Below, piece after piece: positions 25,424 through 34,636 of a stretch of DNA of 64,000 nt; the stretch's first letter is position 1; each line of letters opens with the position of its first letter. A program made the position numbers and the translations under genes. A model generated the notes under the pieces. The model was not told where the DNA came from. It made no database searches and saw only the letters and a list, made by a program, of their open reading frames with translations. The DNA comes from Ignavibacteria bacterium (GTDB taxonomy: Bacteria > Bacteroidota > Ignavibacteria > Tepidaquicellales > Tepidaquicellaceae), in contig JBAZNU010000003.1 in NCBI GenBank assembly GCA_041649015.1, positions 248,001-312,000 of the forward strand, given 5' to 3'.

Positions 25424-25960
25424 TTGAGAAAGCTGACTCATGACGAAATAAAATCTGTAAGAAAAGATTTAACCAATATAAAAGAGTTCAAGCGAAACCC
25501 TATATATCTTCTTTGTGACAGCATTCGGAGTATTTTCAACGTTGGCGCAGTATTCAGGGCTTCGGATGGTGCTTTCATAGAGAAAATATTTCTGACAGGA
25601 TATTCACCGTATCCGCCGCGCAAAGAGATAGAAAAGGTTGCGCTGGGAGCAACGCTGAGTGTACCATGGGAATACGTAAAAGACCCTATTGAGGTTGTGA
25701 ATCGCCTGAAAACAGAAAAGATAAAGATAGCGGCGTTAGAGCTTACGGATAAACCGCGGATGATATGGGAATTAACGAAGGAAGATTTCCCGCTGTGCCT
25801 TATTCTGGGGAATGAAATAACGGGTGTTTCAAAAGAGCTTATTGATGCATCGGATTTTTCAGTTGAACTTCCTATGCTTGGGATAAAGCAATCGCTGAAT
25901 GTATCGGTAGCGACGGGAATTGCATTGTATGAAATGATACGTATATTAAATTACAGTTAA
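25424..25960 (+). CDS. TrmH/SpoU-family RNA 2'-O-methyltransferase
   Basis: The 178-residue product, starting at TTG, carries the three SPOUT motifs of the TrmH class: motif 1 SIFNVGAVFRASDGAF (about residues 33-48), motif 2 LCLILGNEITGVSKEL and motif 3 VELPMLGIKQSLNVSVATGI. It would methylate the ribose 2'-hydroxyl of a tRNA or rRNA nucleotide with S-adenosylmethionine, using the trefoil knot. It lacks the N-terminal substrate-binding domain of RlmB, so its exact target cannot be read from sequence. The next gene (Sua5) starts four bases later. Confidence 0.88.
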   Translation: MRKLTHDEIKSVRKDLTNIKEFKRNPIYLLCDSIRSIFNVGAVFRASDGAFIEKIFLTGYSPYPPRKEIEKVALGATLSVPWEYVKDPIEVVNRLKTEKIKIAALELTDKPRMIWELTKEDFPLCLILGNEITGVSKELIDASDFSVELPMLGIKQSLNVSVATGIALYEMIRILNYS

Positions 25961-25964
25961 GAAT

Positions 25965-26966
25965 TTGGAAACACGCATAATAAATAGTGTTGAAATAGCG
26001 GCGGAAGAAATCCTTAAAGGTAACGTTGTTGCATTGCCGACTGAGACTGTTTACGGGCTTGGAGCGGACGCACTAAACGAAGACGCAGTATTGAAGATAT
26101 ATGAGACTAAGAAACGTCCAGATTTTAATCCGCTGATTGTTCATGTACAGGATATATCAGAGTTTGAAAAATATGCAGAGAATATACATCCTGACGTTTA
26201 TAAACTTGCTGATTTTTTCTCACCCGGACCGATTACTTTTATACTTAAAAAGAAGAGCATAATACCCGACATTGTAACGGCGGGACTTGATACGGTTGCT
26301 CTCCGTGTACCTTATCACGAACTCTTTAAGTTTGTGTTAAAGCTCACAAAGACACCGATAGCAGCCCCATCAGCGAATATGTTCGGAAGAATATCGCCGA
26401 CGGCTGCATCAGAAGTGATGAAAGAATTGAAAGGGAAAATAAATTTTATACTCGACGGGGGGAAATCTTCAGTTGGTATTGAATCAACCGTTTTAAGTTT
26501 TGAAGGAGGCAGGGTTACAATATTCAGACACGGTTACATAACAAAAGAAGATATAGAAAAAGTTATAGGCAGAAAAGTTTATGAATTTGATGAATCGGCA
26601 GAAGAGAATAGAATAGCATCTCCAGGACTTCTTAAAAGCCATTATTCACCGCTCACACCGCTTTATCTTGCCGAGCACACGTTTGATTTAAAACGGCTGA
26701 TAGATGAGCTTGACGATAATAAGATTGAAGGTCTAGAAAAGGAGTCTATAGGAATCATGGACTTCAGCATTTACGACAACTTCAGGGAACTATCCAAAAA
26801 CCTGTTTTCTGATTTGAGGAATATTGATGAGCGGCATTATAAGATTATATTTGCATCAAAAGTAAAGAACATAAAGCTTGGACGCGCGATTAATGACAGA
26901 CTTGAAAAAGCTTCAGCCGGCACGATAAAGTACAACGGAAAGAAGATAATTTTTAAAGATAAATAA
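25965..26966 (+). CDS. sua5: L-threonylcarbamoyladenylate synthase (Sua5 form)
   Basis: The 333-residue enzyme has a YrdC domain (about 10-195) with VALPTETVYGLGADA, KKRPDFNPLIVHV, PIAAPSANMFGRISPT and SSVGIESTVLSF, then a linker and the C-terminal Sua5 domain (about 225-330). It makes threonylcarbamoyl-AMP from threonine, bicarbonate and ATP for t6A at tRNA position 37. The C-terminal domain separates it from shorter TsaC. The TTG start is four bases after the methyltransferase stop, so two tRNA/rRNA-modification genes are coupled. Confidence 0.93.
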   Translation: METRIINSVEIAAEEILKGNVVALPTETVYGLGADALNEDAVLKIYETKKRPDFNPLIVHVQDISEFEKYAENIHPDVYKLADFFSPGPITFILKKKSIIPDIVTAGLDTVALRVPYHELFKFVLKLTKTPIAAPSANMFGRISPTAASEVMKELKGKINFILDGGKSSVGIESTVLSFEGGRVTIFRHGYITKEDIEKVIGRKVYEFDESAEENRIASPGLLKSHYSPLTPLYLAEHTFDLKRLIDELDDNKIEGLEKESIGIMDFSIYDNFRELSKNLFSDLRNIDERHYKIIFASKVKNIKLGRAINDRLEKASAGTIKYNGKKIIFKDK

Positions 26967-26979
26967 GTTTTTAAGCTAT

Positions 26980-28620
26980 ATGAAAAAGTATTTTATAATT
27001 ATCGCCGCGATAGTATCAATAAGCATAACAACAATATCTGCTAATGCACAGAACGAGCATATATTTCTAATTGATAATTCGGGCAGCATGTCGGGATACT
27101 ACCGCGAGGCGAACAGTGCATTTAAAATATTCTGCAAGGCAATGATAAAGAATGCTGTTAAGCAGGATGATTACGCAAATGTACTTCTGTTTACGAAGAC
27201 AGATTCAAAGCGTGCACTTGTATCGCCAAAAAGTATATTTAGCGGAAACGGTAAAGAGCTTGTAGTTGACCAGCTTACAGAAAAGTTTACTCTTATGCGA
27301 GCAAATGACGGGGGTTTCGGGACTACCGACCTGATAGAAGCACTCGATAAATCACTCGAAAAAATTAAAGGAGAAAGTGCTGTTATATGGCTTATAACGG
27401 ATAACATAAACGATAACAGCGGAAGCGGGGATTCTTCTTACTTCAATACGCTTGAATATTATAAGCGACTTCGCAATGATGAAAACATTCGCAAGGTTCT
27501 GCTGTATCCCATTCCCGAGAAGATTGTTGAGGCAGGTTATGAATCAAACGGGTACGTTGTTTACGGAATTGTTTATTCAAAGAGCGAACTGAACCAGACA
27601 AGACTTGAGGGATACGATAAGCTTATTCGCGGCATAGGCATTAAGCAAAAACCGATAACTTTAAAGCCGCTTGATATTGGCACGATTGTACTGATTCCAA
27701 AAGTTACGCAGAGCAAAATAGCTCCCGGAAAGCTTTACTACGACGGCAAGGCGCTGCGGGGTTTTGATTTTCAGGAAAACGAAAAAATCAAGGAAACATT
27801 CAGCGACCTTTCGCTTAAATCAAATTTATTTCCGTATATAATCCGAAGTGCAAAGCTTAACGTAAAACTTGACGATTTTAAGTCGTCGGATTATTCAGTA
27901 AAGTCGCTGGGGACGCAGACCATTACTCCTTCGACGGTCAGCAACGTTTCGCCAGAAGGGGAGGTAAAAGGATTTTCAGTTCTTTTTGATATGCCGGAAA
28001 TATCGCCTAAGTTTTCTTTTAATACAATATTTAAGGAAGATTTCACAGTAGGGGGAAACCTTGTGCTTGAGGTTACTAACGTTGATATACTGCTCGATGA
28101 AAATTATATAAATAGTTTTAAACAGCTATTTGCTTTACAGACTATTCCTGAAATATTCAAGCCCGTGCTGAAGGATAAAAAGATACAGACATACATACCT
28201 CTTGAAATACGGATTAAATACGGTGCCTGGAGATTGTTTGCACTTATAGGATTAATAATACTCCTTGCTACGATTTTGTTTATTCCTGCATTCCTTCTCC
28301 TTAAGAAAAAATGTTTTACGATAGTTGTTAACGACAGGGAAGAGCAGTCGTTGTGTCTGAATTCGCTTAAGTCATACGAAATATACTCTGAAGATTCGGT
28401 TAATTTAGGGGCTTTGAAGAAATCAATCGGCGGTGCGATAAGATTCTCTTGCTCAAAGTTTACAACATCTCCGGGAAGGGTTATAACTCTTATTGAAGGA
28501 TTACCAGTAACAATAGAAACGGAAGATGATAATTTCAGAAAGAACTCATACACACTGCTTTTGAAAAAATCCGAGAATGTGTCTCCATCTGAGGAGTCTG
28601 AAATATCAAAGTATCATTAA
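26980..28620 (+). CDS. Membrane-anchored von Willebrand factor A domain protein
   Basis: The 546-residue product has a signal peptide (KKYFIIIAAIVSISITTISA), then a vWA domain (about 27-200) whose MIDAS motif D-x-S-x-S reads DNSGSMSG, with the conserved Thr in GFGTTDL and Asp in LITDNIND. The middle is beta-rich, a transmembrane helix lies at about 412-436 (FALIGLIILLATILFIPAF), and a cytoplasmic beta-type domain of about 100 residues ends the chain. Specific partners cannot be inferred. It is followed 18 bases later by the large surface protein gene and may be cotranscribed with it. Confidence 0.8.
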   Translation: MKKYFIIIAAIVSISITTISANAQNEHIFLIDNSGSMSGYYREANSAFKIFCKAMIKNAVKQDDYANVLLFTKTDSKRALVSPKSIFSGNGKELVVDQLTEKFTLMRANDGGFGTTDLIEALDKSLEKIKGESAVIWLITDNINDNSGSGDSSYFNTLEYYKRLRNDENIRKVLLYPIPEKIVEAGYESNGYVVYGIVYSKSELNQTRLEGYDKLIRGIGIKQKPITLKPLDIGTIVLIPKVTQSKIAPGKLYYDGKALRGFDFQENEKIKETFSDLSLKSNLFPYIIRSAKLNVKLDDFKSSDYSVKSLGTQTITPSTVSNVSPEGEVKGFSVLFDMPEISPKFSFNTIFKEDFTVGGNLVLEVTNVDILLDENYINSFKQLFALQTIPEIFKPVLKDKKIQTYIPLEIRIKYGAWRLFALIGLIILLATILFIPAFLLLKKKCFTIVVNDREEQSLCLNSLKSYEIYSEDSVNLGALKKSIGGAIRFSCSKFTTSPGRVITLIEGLPVTIETEDDNFRKNSYTLLLKKSENVSPSEESEISKYH

Positions 28621-28638
28621 TTATTTGCAGAGAGTTTA

Positions 28639-31600
28639 TTGACAAAGCAAAAGATAATATTATTTCTGATTATATTAATTACTTTTGCTTTAACGGGATA
28701 TCTACGCTCGCAGCAAGACCCCAACTATAAAGAACTTAAACTTCAGATTACATATACGGATACGGTTCTTGTAACGAATGAAAAGTTTGTAGTACCAAAT
28801 ACTGACGTAATAATTCTTGACGGCAAAACTCTTACAAGGTATTCCGATTATGTTTTCGATTACAAAAACGGCATTATATCAGTTTCAAAAGAACTATTCA
28901 GCAAGTATTCATTCGATACGCTTAGAATTTATGATGTGTACGTCAGGTATGATATTTTCCCTTACAACATAAAAAGCGAGTATTCCATATTCGACTTAAA
29001 AATAGAAACGGATACACTCACGGGCGATACGATACAGATTGCAACACAAACGACAGATTTCATTGACAACATATTTGAGGGAACGGACCTGCAGAGGACG
29101 GGAAGTCTTTTCCGAGGGTTTACGCTCGGGACTAATAAAGACCTTTCGCTCAATTCGGGTTTTAGATTACAGTTGAATGGAAAACTTACAAGTGATATAG
29201 AAATAAACGCAGCGTTAAACGATGAAAGCACACCTATTCAACCCGAGGGCAACACGCTGAAGCTTCAGGAGCTTGACAAAGTATATATAGAAATAAAAAG
29301 CAGTAACCTTGGTGCAACGCTCGGCGATATAGACGTAAAACTTCAAACGTCGGAATTCCTAAACTTCAACAGAAAGATACAGGGAGCAAAGGGGTACGGG
29401 GAGTTTGAATTCGGGAACTTTCTCGTTACAGGTGCAGTCTCGCGCGGAAAGTACAACAGCAATACTTTTAACGGAATAGACGGTGTACAGGGACCTTACA
29501 GGCTGAGCGGTGCAACGAATGAAATAAACATACTCGTACTTTCGGGAACGGAGAGAGTTTACATAGACGGACTGCTTATGACACGCGGCGAGCAGGCGGA
29601 TTATGTCATAGATTACGGACTCGGGCAGATTACGTTTACGAACAAACGAATCATAAACAATGCAACGCGAATTGTGATTGAGTTTGAGTATTCGGACAGG
29701 AAGTACAGCCGCTCCCTTATTGTAGCAAACAGCGGTTACAAGTTATTCGATAAAAAGCTTACGATAGGAGTTTCGTATCTGAACGAAACGGACAACGAGG
29801 ATAAGACCATTGATTTCACACTCAGCGATTCGGATAAGGTTATACTCAAGAATGCAGGCAGCAACAGACTGAAGGCATCACGTTCGGGAGTGGTTTACGT
29901 CGGGTACGACTCTTTAAATAATCCAACGGGTGCATACGTAAAAGTTGATACACTAATAAATGGTTCGGCGTTTACTTTTTATAGATTTAAGCCGGGAGAT
30001 TCACTTGCTGTTTATCAGGTTACTTTTTCATACGTAGGAGCCGGAAGCGGAGACTACAACAGTGTAAGTACATACCAGTACGATTTTGTAGGAATAGGAC
30101 GCGGTTCTTATTTGCCGATTGTATATTTGCCGGTGCCGACATCGTACCAGATAGCAGGGGTAACGTTAGATTATGCAATAAACCGAACGCGGGATTTATA
30201 CTTTAAGTTTGAAGGAGCGTACTCGCTTTTCAATTCAAATAAGTTTGCTGAATCAGACTCAAAGACCGGAGGAGCTGCATTCAACGGGGAAATCGGATTC
30301 AGGAAAGTTAAGTTTAACATGTTCGGAATTAATTTCGATAACATAACGGCATCCTATAAAGAAAGAATGATTGACAGAAAATTTACAACGCTTGACAGGA
30401 TTAATTCAGTAGAGTTTAACAGAAACTTTGACCTCTTCGATTCCACTACAGCTACAGAGCATTACCGAGACGCAAACCTTCTGATAGCGCCGGGGCAGAA
30501 CATGAAGATGTCGGGAAGTTTTGCGCAGCTTATACGCGGAGATTTTTTCAATTCAACAAGATTCACGGGAGGGCTTGAGTTTAACACAGCAGGTTCGTCC
30601 GGATTTAATAAGAACCTTCCCGTAGTAAAGTACAATGTTGAGAATATTTCAAGCAATAATGAAAACATAAACCGTTCGGGAAACTGGTTTAAGCAGACGG
30701 CTTTTCTGGGGTACAAGAAATTTTTCGGTGATGAAACAAAACTAAGCTACATGGAAATCTCCGCGGGATTAAACAATGAAAACAGAAAATCATCAATAAG
30801 TACGATGACAATAGGTGACAGTCTGCTGTATGACAGTTTCAGATTTCTTGAAATTGCTCCCCGCATATCATTCAACAATATAATAAACTTTAATTTTTTT
30901 GCCGAGTTCAGTTACAGGGATGACGATGTACCGAGCAATGGTATGTTAGCTTCATTTTCAAGAGCTTTTACTCAGAGATACGGGCTGCTTTATCAGGGAG
31001 TACAGTGGTTCTATGCAGATATGGATTTCGCAATCAGAGATAGAAACTATTCGAGCATTGCTCTTGATCAAGGGAATGTTGATAATAAATCTGTTCTTGT
31101 GAATTCAAGACTTCGTTTCACGCCGTTGAACAACGCCGTTACTGCCGATGTTCTTTATTCAGTAACCAGCGAACGCACTGCAAAGATACAGAAACTATAC
31201 GTACTTGTACCTGTCGGGCAGGGGAATTACATTTATCTTGGCGACCTTAACAACAACGGCATACAGGATGAAAACGAATTTCAGCTAACGAACTTTGACG
31301 GGAATTACATAAAACTGAACGTACCAACAGACCAGTTCTTTCCGACGGTTGACCTAAAAACATCATTCAGGATAACGCTTAAGCCATCGCGTTATTTTTT
31401 CTCAACGGGTAAGGGAATCTTTGCAGATATTTACAATAATTTTTCTGCCGAAACATACATCAGAATTGACGAGCGCAGCAAAGATCCTGTGACAGACAAC
31501 ATATATTTCATGAAGCTAAGCACCTTTCTAAACGACTCGAACACACTCGCGGGTGCACAGCTACTTCAGCAGGACGTTTACCTGTTTGAGAACAATCCCT

Positions 31601-32196
31601 CGTATTCATTCAGATTCAGGTATCAACAGCTTACAAACTTCAGCCAGTACAGCAGCGGAAACGAAAGGGCTCTCAACATACAGCGTTCCATTCGTGCAAG
31701 ACTAGGGCTTACATCTGACATAACAGCTCAGCTTGATTACGTAATAAAGACAGACAGAAACATAGCACCCGTAAACTCAGTCCGCAACAGGAATATATCG
31801 GGATACAGCATAAACTCAGACCTTGCATACAGACCCATACCGAGCATAGAAAGCGGATTCCAGTTCAACTATACAAAATCGGATGACATATATCCGGTAA
31901 AACCAATGACGGCAAAGATAAACCAGCAGATACTCAGATTTATTTATTCGTTCACGTCGCTCGGAAGACTGCGGCTCGAAATAGAGCGAGACGAAGTAAT
32001 ACTCAACACAAGCGTGACAAATTTCCCGTACGAGCTGACATCAGGAAGACCATCGGGCAAGAGCTATTACTGGCGTACTGTCTTCGACTATAGCATCAGC
32101 AAAAACATTCAGGCAACACTTAACTACGACGGCAGAGTAGAAGGAAGCAAACAGGTCATACACACAGGCAGGGCACAGGTTACAGCGTTCTTCTAA
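28639..32196 (+). CDS. Large outer-membrane/surface protein, function unknown
   Basis: The 1185-residue product starts with TTG and has a signal segment (IILFLIILITFALTGYLRSQ). The chain is beta-strand-rich throughout, with short domains near the N terminus (FVVPNTDVIILDGKTLTRYS, residues about 50-70; VYIDGLLMTRGEQADYVIDY near 312-331) that resemble surface beta-domains in which a bound-value statement precedes a YVIDYxxGxITF strand, a phrasing also found in SprA-like T9SS translocon proteins. The C-terminal 600 residues look like outer-membrane barrel strands ending in a phenylalanine pair (VTAFF), as in barrel insertion signals. I do not recognise a defined family. A role in surface architecture is inference. 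Confidence 0.7.
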   Translation: MTKQKIILFLIILITFALTGYLRSQQDPNYKELKLQITYTDTVLVTNEKFVVPNTDVIILDGKTLTRYSDYVFDYKNGIISVSKELFSKYSFDTLRIYDVYVRYDIFPYNIKSEYSIFDLKIETDTLTGDTIQIATQTTDFIDNIFEGTDLQRTGSLFRGFTLGTNKDLSLNSGFRLQLNGKLTSDIEINAALNDESTPIQPEGNTLKLQELDKVYIEIKSSNLGATLGDIDVKLQTSEFLNFNRKIQGAKGYGEFEFGNFLVTGAVSRGKYNSNTFNGIDGVQGPYRLSGATNEINILVLSGTERVYIDGLLMTRGEQADYVIDYGLGQITFTNKRIINNATRIVIEFEYSDRKYSRSLIVANSGYKLFDKKLTIGVSYLNETDNEDKTIDFTLSDSDKVILKNAGSNRLKASRSGVVYVGYDSLNNPTGAYVKVDTLINGSAFTFYRFKPGDSLAVYQVTFSYVGAGSGDYNSVSTYQYDFVGIGRGSYLPIVYLPVPTSYQIAGVTLDYAINRTRDLYFKFEGAYSLFNSNKFAESDSKTGGAAFNGEIGFRKVKFNMFGINFDNITASYKERMIDRKFTTLDRINSVEFNRNFDLFDSTTATEHYRDANLLIAPGQNMKMSGSFAQLIRGDFFNSTRFTGGLEFNTAGSSGFNKNLPVVKYNVENISSNNENINRSGNWFKQTAFLGYKKFFGDETKLSYMEISAGLNNENRKSSISTMTIGDSLLYDSFRFLEIAPRISFNNIINFNFFAEFSYRDDDVPSNGMLASFSRAFTQRYGLLYQGVQWFYADMDFAIRDRNYSSIALDQGNVDNKSVLVNSRLRFTPLNNAVTADVLYSVTSERTAKIQKLYVLVPVGQGNYIYLGDLNNNGIQDENEFQLTNFDGNYIKLNVPTDQFFPTVDLKTSFRITLKPSRYFFSTGKGIFADIYNNFSAETYIRIDERSKDPVTDNIYFMKLSTFLNDSNTLAGAQLLQQDVYLFENNPSYSFRFRYQQLTNFSQYSSGNERALNIQRSIRARLGLTSDITAQLDYVIKTDRNIAPVNSVRNRNISGYSINSDLAYRPIPSIESGFQFNYTKSDDIYPVKPMTAKINQQILRFIYSFTSLGRLRLEIERDEVILNTSVTNFPYELTSGRPSGKSYYWRTVFDYSISKNIQATLNYDGRVEGSKQVIHTGRAQVTAFF

Positions 32197-32222
32197 ATAG
32201 GATTTTATTTTGTGCATTATTG

Positions 32223-32874
32223 AATTATTGCGATAATGATCCTAATGTAGTATGGATAACGTACGGAGGCTACGACAACGAAAGAATTTTCAAATCAACA
32301 AACGGTGGAGCAACATGAACAAACATATCTTCAGGACTGCCGGGCATTCCCATAATGTGCGTTGTTCAGTATAAATCAGTAACGGACAGAAATGTACTAT
32401 ACGTAGTAACGGATGCTGGTGTTTTTGTAAAGACGGTACAAACGACTGGACTTCATTCAGCAACGGACTACCGAGTACAGTAGTACCGGAGCTTGATATA
32501 TACTATACTCGACAATGGGTGACAGGCTGCATGCAGCAACATTTGGGAGAGGACTCCGGGAAACACCGGTATCAACAACGGGAATAAGCGTAATATCAAC
32601 AGAGCTTCCTTTTGATTATTTGCTCGGGCAGAACTATCCAAATCCTTTCAATCCCGTAACGAAGATAAACTTCCAGATACCAGCAAGAGGAAATGTAACG
32701 ATGAAAGCTTACAATCAACTTGGACAGGAAGTAGGAGTACATGTGAATAAGATAATGGATGCAGGGTATTATTCGACGGATTTTGATGCATCAAAACTTT
32801 CCAGCGGTATCTATTTCTACAAGCTGACAGCGGGCAATTTCACACAGACCCAAAAAATGATGCTCATAAAATAA
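32223..32874 (+). pseudogene. Decayed C-terminal remnant of a T9SS beta-propeller protein
   Basis: Three reading-frame pieces together read as one protein end. Piece one (from 32223) gives YCDNDPNVVWITYGGYDN and then FKSTNGGAT followed by TGA at 32316-32318 where the family has Trp (one-base change), and continues in frame to DAGVFV. A frameshift near 32425-32432 leads to DGTNDWTSFSNGLP. A second shift near 32510 leads to GDRLHAATFGRGL and a complete T9SS sorting domain (LLGQNYPNPFNPVTKINFQI, ending in KMMLIK). A 119-residue open frame starts at 32515 but lacks a signal peptide and so cannot be exported by itself. The start of the gene is missing. Confidence 0.85.
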
Positions 32875-32901
32875 GTACAAGGAGAAAATAGCTCAACAAT
32901 G

Positions 32902-32929
32902 AATGCCCAGTGTTCCCGGGCATTTTTTA
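32902..32929 (+). terminator. Terminator after the T9SS remnant
   Basis: AATGCCC pairs with GGGCATT around a 9-base loop, followed by TTTTAT. It remains intact although the gene ahead of it is broken. Confidence 0.8.
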
Positions 32930-33098
32930 TGGGAATAATTTTTCACTAAATTGACCCTGCAATCCAGATTAAGTATGGTCTCTATTTCTTTACCGTACTA
33001 AATTTTGGGGACGAATCTGCAGATAAGAATAATAAAAATTTTGAGACTAATATGAGATAAATCAGAGTGCAAGGAGACACCAAGTATGAATCGAGTAT

Positions 33099-34034
33099 TC
33101 AGGATTTTATAGTTAATTCTGAGATCATGTTTTTCACACCTACTTCAGGTTCAATTGCTGAAATATCGAATCTTTTTTCGAATTTTGTACTGTCGAATAT
33201 GTAATCCTGATTATACTGATACATCATTTCAGGGAATTCTTTCAGAGTGGGAACGAATAAGCCCAGCAAACTGACTATCCATTCAGGAAATTTCTGAATC
33301 TTAGGTTCGCAGTACAACTCTTTAGCAATAAGTTCTATCCATCCGAGGCTTGTTAGTTTTTCCTTTGTTGTTGGCACATGCCAGATTTGATTGTAGGCAT
33401 CGGATGTGTTGCCGAGTAACGCAACAGCTTTCGCAGCGTCGGGTGTGTAAGTGTAGGTATGGATGCAATCGGGGTTACCAAAAATCTGTGCTTTTTTCCC
33501 TTTGATTAAATTGTCGACTACCATGATTTTTAATACACTACTTTTATTCTCCGGTCCATAAAAATCAGCAGCTCTTGCGATTAAAGCATCGAGGTCTATT
33601 TTTTCGATTTCGTTCATAATTAGTTCGTGAATCTTAGCCCTTACTTCACCTTTTTTGCTTGGAGGATTAACCGGTGATTCTTCATTCATAAATGGCACAG
33701 CATTTTTGTCATACATGTAAACATTATCAAAAAAAACAAGTTTTGCTTTGTGCTTTTTACAAGATTTAATAACTTCTGTTATGAACGGTACCCATATCCT
33801 TTGCCATACTTTGAGTTTGTATTCAAATCCAATTGTAACGTAAACCACGCTGCTTCCTTCGATTGATTTATCTATTCCCGCGAGGTCAAAGACATCGAGC
33901 GGATAAAGCAGGTCGGTGTCGTTTATTTTTTGAGGATTTCGAGAGATCAGTCTAATATCGCAGTTGTAGTTCTTCAATTCACGTGCGAGCGGCTTGCCAA
34001 TTGCCCCTCCAGAACCTAATATTGTTTGCAGCAT
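33099..34034 (-). CDS. NAD(P)-dependent epimerase/reductase-like (extended SDR) protein
   Basis: The start at 34034 is chosen because MLQTILGSGGAIGKPLAREL begins a Rossmann nucleotide-binding fold directly; a longer in-frame extension to 34184 adds 50 residues unlike protein. The 311-residue product has the glycine motif GSGGAIGKPL (G-x-G-x-x-G spacing), LYPLDVFD near 50, and a substrate-side region with RAADFYGP near 155. The usual SDR Tyr-x-x-x-Lys dyad is not clear: the region VYMYDKN followed by KKGEVRAKIHE is only suggestive. It may be an atypical SDR (NmrA/epimerase-like) with altered or binding-only function. It is a lone gene on this strand. Confidence 0.75.
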   Translation of the reverse strand: MLQTILGSGGAIGKPLARELKNYNCDIRLISRNPQKINDTDLLYPLDVFDLAGIDKSIEGSSVVYVTIGFEYKLKVWQRIWVPFITEVIKSCKKHKAKLVFFDNVYMYDKNAVPFMNEESPVNPPSKKGEVRAKIHELIMNEIEKIDLDALIARAADFYGPENKSSVLKIMVVDNLIKGKKAQIFGNPDCIHTYTYTPDAAKAVALLGNTSDAYNQIWHVPTTKEKLTSLGWIELIAKELYCEPKIQKFPEWIVSLLGLFVPTLKEFPEMMYQYNQDYIFDSTKFEKRFDISAIEPEVGVKNMISELTIKS

Positions 34035-34636
34035 GTTGTTTTCAAAAATTTGTTTGTATGATGACACAAAATTATGTTCTCTTTTTCTATTTTTCAATCT
34101 AAAATGTATGAGGTTGAAGTTAATTATTGTTGTGAGAGTTATGATTGGAGTTTCGGATTTTACGGGGCATTTATCCGCTTGCAATAATTTAGAAGGTAAT
34201 GATACCCTTTGCTCTCAACCCGGAAGATTGAGTTACTCATTGTAGCATTTGGCTACGAACAAATAAGAGCATTGAAACATATTTTACCACAGAGTGCGTC
34301 CTCCACCGAGTATGTCTCGAAACAAAAACTAAGGTAACGCTTAAGAAAAAACCTTAAAAGTCACCGGATCCCTGCTTTCGTCGGAATGAAAGGGGTGTAA
34401 AAGTGGTTATGAGACGGACTCCACGGCGAATCTACGACTCGTACACAGAGAAAACATATTAAATTATTGTTGGTAATAAATTTTTAAAACAAAGCATATC
34501 AACCGCGACGGATCTGCAACTCGAAAGCAAATGCTGTTTGACACGTCGATACTTCGACAAAGCGAGCACAGAAAAGTTTTAATTTTATTAATACACAAAT
34601 AAAATCATATTCAAGAAATAATGACAATTAAGAATT
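34035..34636. other. Intergenic region with degraded REP-like sequence
   Basis: About 600 bases without a supportable gene. It contains CCACAGAGTGCGTCC (near 34284), of the degenerate kind seen at 3540-3720, and a degraded palindrome GGATCCCTGCTTTCGTCGGA (34366-34393) related to those at 3740 and 58901. Nothing else is recognisable. Confidence 0.6.

Noticed and set aside
33099..34184. Longer start of the SDR gene at 34184
   Set aside because: The added 50 residues are basic and AT-driven without a signal peptide; the Rossmann fold begins directly at the inner ATG at 34034.
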